19,857 nt of DNA, taken from contig CAZSYL010000066.1 of assembly GCA_964610745.1 (NCBI GenBank), forward strand, positions 1 through 19,857. The letters run 5' to 3'. Position numbers and translations under genes: made by a program. Numbering within the stretch: position 1 is the stretch's first letter; every line of letters starts with the position of its first letter. The DNA comes from SHLQ01 sp964610745 (lineage in GTDB: Bacteria > Actinomycetota > Acidimicrobiia > Acidimicrobiales > SHLQ01). The notes beneath the pieces are model-generated. The model did no database searches. It was given only the letters and a program-made list of their open reading frames with translations, and had not been told where the DNA came from. Below, one piece after another: positions 1 to 5,319 of the stretch.

Positions 1-154
1 CTCCCTTTGGTCGCCCGTCGCTTTGCTCCGGAGCTGGCGGGTCTCTGGGCTGTTGTTTCGCTCTTGGCCCTGCGGGCGGGGCCGCTTGGGCCCGCTCCCT
101 TTGGTCGCCCGTCGCTTTGCTCCGGAGCTGGCGGGTCTCTGGGCTGTTGATTCG
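1..154. repeat. Direct repeat, two 60-bp copies in a 94-bp period
   Basis: Bases 1-60 recur at 95-154 with a single mismatch (T at 56, A at 150). A further 12-base match (81-92 and 154-165, starting GCCGCTTGGG) shows the tandem unit continues briefly into a shortened third copy before the first gene. Each copy holds a perfect 10-bp palindrome, GCTCCGGAGC, at 24-33 and 118-127. The sequence is GC-rich and has no convincing reading frame. It looks like a non-coding intergenic repeat family, possibly extending left of the window. What it does is unknown. Confidence 0.85.
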
Positions 155-179
155 CCGCTTGGGCCGGCTGCGCAGCGCC

Positions 180-194
180 TAGAGTTGTGCTGTG
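180..194 (+). promoter_or_regulatory. Putative -10 element and leaderless start
   Basis: TAGAGT at 180-185 fits the actinobacterial -10 pattern TAnnnT. It ends six bases before the GTG at 192, so transcription would begin at or next to the start codon. No Shine-Dalgarno sequence lies upstream of this GTG. A TTG-containing -35 candidate (TTGGGC, 159-164) sits at a rather short 15-bp spacing. The same spacing is seen before the lipoate ligase and divIVA genes. Confidence 0.4.
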
Positions 195-542
195 CAGATA
201 GTGAACGAACCGTGGACGTCGTTGCCTCACGACACACGATTCGCGTGTGCCGAACTTTGGGACGTCGTCTGGCCAAGTGAGGACGCTTCGGGTGCTTCTG
301 CACGTCTCGGCTGGGTTGAGGCTCGATCACGCGGGCTCGATGACGAGGTTCTCCATCTGGCGTTCGACCTCGACGACCGTGTGGTCGCTGTGGCACGCAC
401 GTTCGGCCGCACGATCGAGAACGACATCACCACCAGCAAGCCCGGAGCGGTGTCCTTTTGGGAACCCTCGGCGATGATCCACCCCGCCGATGCAGACTGG
501 GACGACTCGTTGGTAGTCGACCTGCGCGTTGGTGCTTGGTGA
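192..542 (+). CDS. Conserved-looking hypothetical protein (116 aa)
   Basis: I do not recognise this family. The frame starts at GTG 192 and ends at TGA 540-542. Third codon positions are strongly G/C, as in the surrounding genes, and the composition (acidic, with Trp and Phe in hydrophobic runs) looks like a small soluble protein. There is no signal peptide or membrane segment. The middle has an alternating hydrophobic/acidic stretch (residues about 52-70) suggesting beta strands, followed by a conserved-looking segment with FWEPS. An antisense frame at 227-580 is less plausible by codon use. It converges on the lipoate-ligase gene with an 18-bp gap, so the two are transcribed separately. The apparent leaderless start supports a real gene, but the function is unknown. 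Confidence 0.6.
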   Translation: MQIVNEPWTSLPHDTRFACAELWDVVWPSEDASGASARLGWVEARSRGLDDEVLHLAFDLDDRVVAVARTFGRTIENDITTSKPGAVSFWEPSAMIHPADADWDDSLVVDLRVGAW

Positions 543-557
543 CTCAGTCCACTGTCT

Positions 558-575
558 GAACTAGCCAGGTAGTTC
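558..575. terminator. Possible hairpin between convergent genes
   Basis: GAACTA (558-563) and TAGTTC (570-575) form a perfect 6-bp inverted repeat around a 6-base loop. It lies in the short gap between two convergent genes and overlaps the stop codon of the minus-strand gene. Neither side has a T-tract, so classical intrinsic termination is doubtful. Confidence 0.25.
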
Positions 576-1229
576 GTCAAATACTGCGTCGAGGATCTCT
601 TCGGGGGAGTGGGGTATGGATGTCGCTACCCCTTTGAGATCTTTCGCAGCTCGCTCCGCCTCTTTTGGACCGAGGTTCAGAAAGCTCGCGTGTTGGGCTC
701 CGTCCCAGCGTCGCAGTATCGCCACCTGGATTCGTGAAGCGTTGCGCGTTCGACGCTGTGACATGCCTACGAGTTTCTTCCCGTCGATCGTGAGCTCGCC
801 CGGCCCGATCCCGGCGAAGCAGACCTTTCGTGACCAAGTAGTGGAAATGAGTGGACCCGTATGAAGGTCTGTATCGACGCCGAGGCTGCGCAACGCCCGC
901 TGGCATGCGAGACCAATCCAGTCGAACGATCGCCGCACATCTTCGAGCCACAGCGGGTCGGTCTTTGGAAGCACCACGTCGAACCACACCAATTCGCTCG
1001 GCCCGACGAGTACTGCGCCTCCGCCACTGCGTCGTTTCGCGAGCGAAATGCCATGTGATGCAAGCCTGTCGTGATCCACGTCATTGTTGGGCTGATTACT
1101 TCCTAATACCAGCGTTGGTGGGTCGTGCATGGTCGGTACCCAAAGCGCTCGACCCACGTCATCGAACTCGCGCGAATGAAAGACGCCCGGCGACTCATCG
1201 ATGTGTACGGGAGTAAAGGGCGAAACCAC
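561..1229 (-). CDS. Lipoate-protein ligase A family protein
   Basis: This 222-residue protein belongs to the BPL/LplA catalytic family, which attaches lipoate (or a related acyl group such as octanoate or biotin) to lysines of dehydrogenase subunits in the cytoplasm. The signature RRSGGGAV lies at residues 66-73. The adenylate/lipoate-binding lysine motif GKKLVGMSQRR lies at about 150-160, preceded by FAGIGPGEL. The length fits a single catalytic domain without the C-terminal accessory domain of E. coli LplA, so it could be a ligase needing a partner or an acyltransferase-like member. The start is taken as GTG at 1229 because a -10 hexamer lies six bases upstream. It is divergent from mraZ and not part of the dcw operon. 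The exact substrate cannot be read from sequence, so no symbol is given. Confidence 0.85.
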   Translation of the reverse strand: MVSPFTPVHIDESPGVFHSREFDDVGRALWVPTMHDPPTLVLGSNQPNNDVDHDRLASHGISLAKRRSGGGAVLVGPSELVWFDVVLPKTDPLWLEDVRRSFDWIGLACQRALRSLGVDTDLHTGPLISTTWSRKVCFAGIGPGELTIDGKKLVGMSQRRTRNASRIQVAILRRWDGAQHASFLNLGPKEAERAAKDLKGVATSIPHSPEEILDAVFDELPG

Positions 1230-1265
1230 TGCCTCATCCTATGTTCGAGACCTTCAAAGGGCCAA
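1227..1265 (-). promoter_or_regulatory. Leaderless promoter of the lipoate ligase gene
   Basis: On the minus strand, TTGGCC (1265-1260) and TAGGAT (1241-1236) are separated by 18 bp. The second is a classic mycobacterial-type -10. Six bases after it comes the GTG start codon at 1229-1227, so the transcript would start at the codon itself. No Shine-Dalgarno sequence is present. Confidence 0.5.
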
Positions 1266-1440
1266 AGGATCAAAAAGTATGGGTAGAGCTCCCACCAAGT
1301 GTCCCAGAATGGCACACACCTGACAATGCAACCCATACAGTCGAAAACTGTTGTATTATCAACACTTACTCACATCACTTGGACGTACAAGCGTTCGATT
1401 CTACAGATAAATCTGAGCACTTCCACTCAAGTTCTGGCAG
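1266..1440. other. Intergenic region upstream of mraZ, no gene seen
   Basis: This stretch is clearly more AT-rich than the flanking genes. A 68-codon frame at 1241-1447 has poor codon usage and looks like chance. TTGGAC (1379-1384) with TACAGA 17 bp downstream is a weak promoter candidate for mraZ. TATTAT at 1354-1359 is -10-like but has no matching -35. An isolated CAAGTGTC at 1296-1303 repeats the core of the mraZ operator boxes (1482-1489). CACTT, the reverse complement of AAGTG, occurs at 1363, 1376 and 1418 without regular spacing. Confidence 0.5.
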
Positions 1441-1443
1441 AAT

Positions 1444-1463
1444 TTGACGAAAGTTGACAAAAG
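1444..1463. repeat. 10-bp tandem repeat TTGAC(G/A)AAAG x2
   Basis: TTGACGAAAG (1444-1453) is followed at once by TTGACAAAAG (1454-1463), with one mismatch. The second copy begins with a consensus -35 hexamer, TTGACA. The repeat is in the same 10-bp phase as the GTG boxes that begin 20 bp downstream, so all would lie on one face of the helix. Confidence 0.7.
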
Positions 1464-1467
1464 ATGC

Positions 1468-1496
1468 TTGCCTGGTGGGGGCAAGTGTCATAGAGT
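1468..1496 (+). promoter_or_regulatory. Candidate mraZ promoter
   Basis: TTGCCT (1468-1473) and TAGAGT (1491-1496) are separated by 17 bp. Each matches four of six sigma-70 consensus positions, and TAGAGT fits TAnnnT. Transcription would begin near 1503, giving a leader of about 45 bases before the mraZ start. The GTG boxes overlap the spacer and the -10, as expected for repression. TTGACA at 1454-1459 has no -10 at a suitable distance. Confidence 0.4.
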
Positions 1497-1500
1497 GTCA
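1474..1500. promoter_or_regulatory. Candidate MraZ operator: three GTG boxes at 10-bp spacing
   Basis: GTG occurs at 1475-1477, 1485-1487 and 1495-1497, exactly one helical turn apart, in the contexts GGTGGGG, AAGTGTCA and GAGTGTCA. The last two copies share AGTGTCA. Known MraZ sites are direct repeats at about this period: TGGGN with 5-base spacers in E. coli, and AAAGTG(T/G) with 3-base spacers in mycoplasmas. The boxes lie 48 bp upstream of mraZ itself and overlap its likely promoter, so autoregulation is inferred. Confidence 0.6.
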
Positions 1501-1547
1501 ACTCATGGAGTTCGGCACCGCGCAAACAGGAAACGAGGAGGTGAGCA

Positions 1548-1976
1548 ATGTTCGTCGACCGCTACGAGCGCTCACTCGACTCGAAGTTCCGCATCGTGCT
1601 GCCCAAGAAGTTCCGGATGGAACTGGGGCATCGGGTGTACCTCGCCCGTTCGGCCAATTCCCTGGCCGTGTACTCCGAGGAACAGTTCAAAGAGACCAGC
1701 CAGCGGTTGATCGACCTCGATCGACAGGGCCAGCTCGACCCGCAAGTCCGACTGGCTTTCGCCGCATCGACGGTGGCGGTCGAACCGGACGACAAGACGG
1801 GGCGAATAACGCTGCCCCAGAAGTTGCGCGAGTACGCCAACCTGACCGACGAGGTCATCGTGGCGGGTGTGCTCACTCACGTCGAGATTTGGGACAAGGC
1901 AACCTTCGAAGCGTTCGAGGAAACACACATCGACGTGGTCCAGGAACAGTTCAGGGCCGGGGGCGCAATCAACTAG
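1548..1976 (+). CDS. mraZ: Transcriptional regulator MraZ
   Basis: This 142-residue protein is MraZ, the DNA-binding regulator at the head of dcw clusters. It has two SpoVT/AbrB-type half-domains, each normally marked by a DxKGR-like motif. The first reads DSKFR (residues 11-15, then IVLPKKFR) and the second DKTGR (82-86, then ITLPQKLR). In the first motif the usual Gly is Phe, a small departure from consensus. Length is typical for the family. The start at 1548 is set by a strong AGGAGG (1536-1541) six bases upstream. MraZ assembles into ring-shaped oligomers that contact successive repeats, matching the three boxes at 1474-1500. It is followed by a 243-bp structured leader rather than directly by rsmH, so its expression can be uncoupled from the wall genes. 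Confidence 0.96.
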   Translation: MFVDRYERSLDSKFRIVLPKKFRMELGHRVYLARSANSLAVYSEEQFKETSQRLIDLDRQGQLDPQVRLAFAASTVAVEPDDKTGRITLPQKLREYANLTDEVIVAGVLTHVEIWDKATFEAFEETHIDVVQEQFRAGGAIN

Positions 1977-2002
1977 CGGAGAAGAACTGACCAGATCGCA
2001 GT

Positions 2003-2018
2003 ACGAGCAAGTTCTCGT
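2003..2018 (+). other. Small hairpin in the rsmH leader
   Basis: ACGAG (2003-2007) and CTCGT (2014-2018) pair around a 6-base loop. An alternative 6-bp pairing joins AGAACT (1983-1988) with AGTTCT (2010-2015), so the two structures exclude each other. The hairpin ends two bases before the long stem of the mraW-like RNA. Confidence 0.4.
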
Positions 2019-2019
2019 T

Positions 2020-2131
2020 CATTGACAGTCTCCCGATTGGCAGATGGAAGGCCCCTACTCCGCCCGCTTGCCATCAGCTCGATCAGGGGAGAAATCCTGA
2101 CGTGCGCCCGCTGATCGGGGGACTGTCAATG
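2020..2131 (+). ncRNA. mraW-type RNA leader upstream of rsmH
   Basis: Bases 2020-2041 pair with 2110-2131 in a 22-bp stem containing only three G-U pairs. Its core is ATTGACAGTCTCCCGAT (2021-2037) against its near-perfect complement at 2114-2130. Inside, two helices are possible: GATGG/CCATC (2043-2047 and 2071-2075), and TCAGG/CCTGA (2083-2087 and 2096-2100) closing an 8-base loop. Together they give a three-way junction. GATCAG (2081-2086) could also pair with CTGATC (2111-2116), an alternative to the main stem. The mraW RNA motif is a known conserved structure of Actinobacteria located just before mraW/rsmH in dcw clusters. Position and architecture fit, but I could not align it to the motif model. 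Confidence 0.7.
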
Positions 2132-2155
2132 GCCGAGAACACCCGCTGCAACGTG

Positions 2156-2178
2156 ACTGCGAGCCGCAACATCGCAGT
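2156..2178 (+). other. Hairpin near the rsmH start
   Basis: ACTGCGA (2156-2162) and TCGCAGT (2172-2178) form a perfect 7-bp stem with a 9-base loop, 41 bases before the rsmH start codon. There is no T-tract, so it is not an obvious terminator. It may belong to the same structured leader. Confidence 0.45.
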
Positions 2179-2219
2179 GCACTCCCGTATCCCTCATCGT
2201 CTGGCTGAACGTCTTTGCA

Positions 2220-3173
2220 ATGACCAAAACCGCAGAATTCAATCACGCACCGGTCATGGTCGACGAGATCGCGGAAATCGCGGGCACACTTGCGTCCGGC
2301 ACATTTGCTGACCTGACACTCGGCGGGGCAGGGCACGGTGTTGCGGTACTCAAAGCCAACCCCGAATTGACCCTGTTTGGCGTCGACCAGGACGAGATGG
2401 CGCTCGACGCAGCGGCCGCGAAGCTCGCCGAATATGGCGACCGCGCAACACTGACCCGCGCCCGGTTCGATCGCGCAGCAGACTCACTTCGCGCTGCGGG
2501 CCACCGGGAAGTCTCCGGGTTCCTGATGGACCTCGGCGTGTCTTCACCACAACTCGATCTGGCCGAACGTGGGTTCAGCTACCGCAACGACGGTCCCCTC
2601 GATATGCGCATGGATACCGCGCAGAGCCGGACCGCCGCCGACGTGGTGAACGAGTACAGCGTTGGTGAGCTCATCGATGTCCTGCGCTCATATGGCGATG
2701 AACGCCACGCCAAGCGGATTGCCCAAGCGATCATCGATGCCCGCCCGCTCTCCTCAACAGCGGACCTCGCAGAGGTAATTGCCAACGCGATTCCAGCCGC
2801 AGCACGACGCAAGAGCACCGGCCACCCCGCCAAGCGGTCGTTTCAGGCCATTCGAATCGAGGTCAACGACGAGCTCGCAATTCTTGGCGACACCCTCGAC
2901 GCAATGATCGACATGCTCGCGGTGGGTGGAAAGGGCATGGTCCTTACCTATCACTCGGGCGAGGATCGAATAGTCAAGGACCGCATGCGTCGTGTCGTCG
3001 AGTCCGGCGCACCTCCGGGCCTGCCACCGACATCGGACTTCGACTGGTCATGGCGAGGTGCGCGAACTCCAGGTGCAGCCGAGGTCGAGACGAATCAGCG
3101 TGCACGCTCTGCCCGACTTCGGTCGGTCACGCGCACGAAGGTCTCGTCCTCACAATCGGCAGGTGAGCAATGA
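2220..3173 (+). CDS. rsmH: 16S rRNA (cytosine-1402-N4)-methyltransferase RsmH (MraW)
   Basis: This 317-residue enzyme uses S-adenosylmethionine to methylate N4 of C1402 in the 16S rRNA P-site region. Family motifs are clear: HAPVMVDEI (residues 9-17), the SAM-binding loop DLTLGGAGHG (31-40), FGVDQD (53-58), and the long block LMDLGVSSPQLD...ERGFSYRNDGPLDMRMD. RSFQAIRIEVNDEL and GKGMVLTYHSGEDRIVKD follow toward the C-terminus. Length is usual. The ATG at 2220 is the first good start. There is almost no Shine-Dalgarno sequence before it, so translation may depend on the upstream RNA structure. Its stop overlaps the ftsL start (ATGA, 3170-3173). It heads the long run of tightly packed wall genes. 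Confidence 0.96.
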   Translation: MTKTAEFNHAPVMVDEIAEIAGTLASGTFADLTLGGAGHGVAVLKANPELTLFGVDQDEMALDAAAAKLAEYGDRATLTRARFDRAADSLRAAGHREVSGFLMDLGVSSPQLDLAERGFSYRNDGPLDMRMDTAQSRTAADVVNEYSVGELIDVLRSYGDERHAKRIAQAIIDARPLSSTADLAEVIANAIPAAARRKSTGHPAKRSFQAIRIEVNDELAILGDTLDAMIDMLAVGGKGMVLTYHSGEDRIVKDRMRRVVESGAPPGLPPTSDFDWSWRGARTPGAAEVETNQRARSARLRSVTRTKVSSSQSAGEQ

Positions 3174-3562
3174 ACCGATCATCGAACTTCGTGTTTCCCG
3201 TGGTCGCGCTCGTCGTCGTTTTCGGTTCGTTGCTCGGGATTGTGGTGGTCCAGACATTTATCGTGCAAAACCGCGTACAGCTCGACTCGATCTCGGCCGA
3301 GCTTGAGGCCGAACGAGCGCGAAACCAACAGTTGCGCCTCGAGGTGCTCGAGCTCGAGGCACCCGAACGAATTCTCGACACCGCAATCAGCCAGCTCGGC
3401 ATGATCCGTCCTGAAGAACGAACGTACCTGCCCGGCGTTGACCCCGACCTGCAAGCGATCGTGCAACCCCCAGCGGTCGGCGACCCATTCGGCCCGGCGC
3501 CGCTTTCTGACGACCTCCGCGAACGTTTTGGACTCGGCGACACAGGCGGAGAAGATTCATGA
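3170..3562 (+). CDS. ftsL: Cell division protein FtsL-like (septum formation initiator type)
   Basis: This is a 130-residue bitopic membrane protein. One transmembrane helix spans about residues 9-30 after a short N-terminus. A heptad-like coiled coil follows (about 33-65, rich in Leu, Glu and Arg), then a short domain with ERILDTAISQLGMIRPEERTY and a Pro/Gly-rich tail. This layout, together with the slot between rsmH and the class B PBP gene, is that of FtsL. FtsL pairs with DivIC/FtsB and FtsQ and activates FtsW-FtsI at the septum. Primary sequence is poorly conserved in this family, so the name rests largely on position and architecture. It overlaps both neighbours by 4 bp (3170-3173 and 3559-3562), suggesting coupled translation. 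Confidence 0.85.
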   Translation: MNRSSNFVFPVVALVVVFGSLLGIVVVQTFIVQNRVQLDSISAELEAERARNQQLRLEVLELEAPERILDTAISQLGMIRPEERTYLPGVDPDLQAIVQPPAVGDPFGPAPLSDDLRERFGLGDTGGEDS

Positions 3563-5319
3563 CCGCGGCAGTACTCAATCTCGTACGTCTACCATCTCGC
3601 AGCGGCTTCTCGGGCTGGCGAATTGCTGTGCTCGGCCTCGGCATTGTGAGCATCGGGGCGCTCATGATCTTTCGGCTGGTATCGCTGCAGGTGCTCGAAC
3701 CCGAACGATTCGTTGAGCACGGCGAAAGCCAGCGAATCCGCACCGCAGCCCTCGCCGCAGAGCGAGGCGCAATCGTTGACCGAAACGGCGTCGAACTCGC
3801 CGTCTCGACTCCACGAGAGAGCATCTGGGCCGACCCGAGGCTGATCTCGGATCCAGCCGGTACCGCGCAACAGATCGTCGCGGTCACCGGCGGCGATGTC
3901 GCCCAACTCACGCGAAGGCTGTCGAATGAGGACGCCAAGTTTGCCTGGATGGCCCGCCAGCTCGACGACGATGTTGCCGAAACCGTGCTCGGACTCGACC
4001 TTCCGGGCATCTACGCCACCGAGGAGCAGGCTCGGATCACCCCATCGGGAAGCGATGTTGCCCGCGGGATTTTGGGACGCACCGACGTTGACGGCATTGG
4101 ACTCTCCGGGCTCGAAGCCCAGTACGACTCATTCCTGACCGGCGAAGAGGGTCGTATTGTCGTCGAACGAGGCCTTGCTGCGGGAGGCGCCCGCGCCGTC
4201 ACGATCCCCGACGGCGAATACGAGCTCGTCTCGCCGACGCCGGGCGATTCGCTCGTGCTGACCCTCGATCGGACGGTCCAGTTCGAAGTCGAGAACCTGC
4301 TTCGTCAAACCGTTTCTGACTCGGGCGCAAACTCTGGAACAGCGATCGTCTCGCGTACCGCCACCGGTGAGATTCTCGCGATGTCCACGGTTGCTCGCAA
4401 CGACGACGACGAGGTCGTGGTATCGGGCGAGAACCGCGCCGTTACGTGGATTGTGGAACCGGGCTCAATTAGCAAGCCGCTCGCGATCGCTGCGTTGATC
4501 GAAGAGGGTTTAATCGATTCAAACACCACCGTCGAGGTCACAGAGGAGCTCGAAATCTACGACCTCGTGGTAACCGATTCCGTCCGCACCGACCAGTCCG
4601 TGATGACCACCGCAGATGTTCTGCGAAACTCGTCAAACGTGGGCGTGGCGCTGCTCGTCGACCGCATTGGCGATGAAACATTCCACCAGTACTTGTCAGA
4701 CTTCGGCCTCGGCTCACCGACAGAACTCGACTTCCCCGGTGAGTCGGCTGGCATTCTTCACCCCGAAGAGGAGTGGTCGGGCATCTCGCGTCCCCAGGCG
4801 GCGATCGGCTATGGATATGCAGCAACGCCGCTCCAGATGCTGCGGTCCTACAACGTTTTCGCAAACGGTGGAGTGCTCGTCGAGCCCCACCTCGTCGCCG
4901 GGATCCAAGGAGCGAACGGCGACCTCGACATCATCAGCCCACGAGAGGGACGCCAGGTCATCTCCGAAGAAACCGCCCGGGAGGTGACCTCGCTGCTCGC
5001 CGGCGTAGTCAGCGAAGGTGGCACTGGAGTACTTGCATCGGTCCCGGGCTACGAGATCGCGGGCAAGACCGGAACGGCTCTGATCGCCCAACCCGGCGGC
5101 GGATACACCGACGAGCTTGGTCAGGTACACCTGCTCACCAGCTTTGCCGGGTTCCTTCCCGCCAGCGACCCCGAGTTGTCGATCGTCGTCATGATCGAAG
5201 AGCCCGACGGCGATGCCTCTGGCGGGCGTGTTGCTGCACCGCTCTTCGGCGAGATCTCGAACTTTGCGCTGCAGCACTTCCGAATCCCGCCCGCCGAGTC
5301 GGTCTCAGATGGCCGGTAG
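3559..5319 (+). CDS. ftsI: Class B penicillin-binding protein, septal transpeptidase FtsI (PBP3)
   Basis: This 586-residue transpeptidase crosslinks septal peptidoglycan outside the membrane. A single N-terminal membrane anchor spans about residues 20-41. The PBP dimerisation domain follows (ERGAIVDRNGVELA at about 68-81; a linker with RGILGRTDVDGIGLSGLEAQYD at 169-190). The transpeptidase domain starts near 240. All three active-site motifs are present: SISK (303-306, with the nucleophile Ser303), SSN (358-360) and KTG (503-505). The first motif reads PGSISKP rather than the more usual PGSTFKP. There are no PASTA domains after the catalytic domain. The start overlaps the ftsL stop by 4 bp, and its end overlaps the likely murE start by 11 bp. 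FtsW, encoded 4 kb downstream, is its expected glycosyltransferase partner. Confidence 0.95.
   Translation: MTAAVLNLVRLPSRSGFSGWRIAVLGLGIVSIGALMIFRLVSLQVLEPERFVEHGESQRIRTAALAAERGAIVDRNGVELAVSTPRESIWADPRLISDPAGTAQQIVAVTGGDVAQLTRRLSNEDAKFAWMARQLDDDVAETVLGLDLPGIYATEEQARITPSGSDVARGILGRTDVDGIGLSGLEAQYDSFLTGEEGRIVVERGLAAGGARAVTIPDGEYELVSPTPGDSLVLTLDRTVQFEVENLLRQTVSDSGANSGTAIVSRTATGEILAMSTVARNDDDEVVVSGENRAVTWIVEPGSISKPLAIAALIEEGLIDSNTTVEVTEELEIYDLVVTDSVRTDQSVMTTADVLRNSSNVGVALLVDRIGDETFHQYLSDFGLGSPTELDFPGESAGILHPEEEWSGISRPQAAIGYGYAATPLQMLRSYNVFANGGVLVEPHLVAGIQGANGDLDIISPREGRQVISEETAREVTSLLAGVVSEGGTGVLASVPGYEIAGKTGTALIAQPGGGYTDELGQVHLLTSFAGFLPASDPELSIVVMIEEPDGDASGGRVAAPLFGEISNFALQHFRIPPAESVSDGR

Noticed and set aside
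23..280. 85-codon plus-strand frame over the left repeat
   Set aside because: It runs through the non-coding repeat and overlaps the better frame at 192-542; its Arg/Leu-rich composition is typical of translated GC-rich spacer.
227..580. 117-codon minus-strand frame opposite the small unknown gene
   Set aside because: Ser/Thr/Arg-rich composition is that of an antisense shadow, and it would overlap the end of the lipoate-ligase gene on the same strand.
1351..1360. TATTAT as an extended -10 promoter
   Set aside because: No -35 at an acceptable distance on either strand, and it lies in a generally AT-rich stretch where such hexamers arise by chance.
1241..1447. 68-codon plus-strand frame upstream of mraZ
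   Set aside because: AT-rich, poor codon usage, no ribosome binding site and no recognisable domain; the region is better read as control DNA.
1454..1990. 178-codon frame overlapping mraZ
   Set aside because: It is an out-of-frame shadow of mraZ, which has a strong Shine-Dalgarno and clear family motifs.
4714..5277. 187-codon minus-strand frame inside ftsI
   Set aside because: Long antisense frames are common in high-GC coding DNA; it lies entirely within a gene with complete active-site motifs.
5213..5308. Upstream start for murE inside ftsI
   Set aside because: It would add 32 residues that are only the ftsI C-terminus read in another frame; the 5309 start gives a normal MurE.
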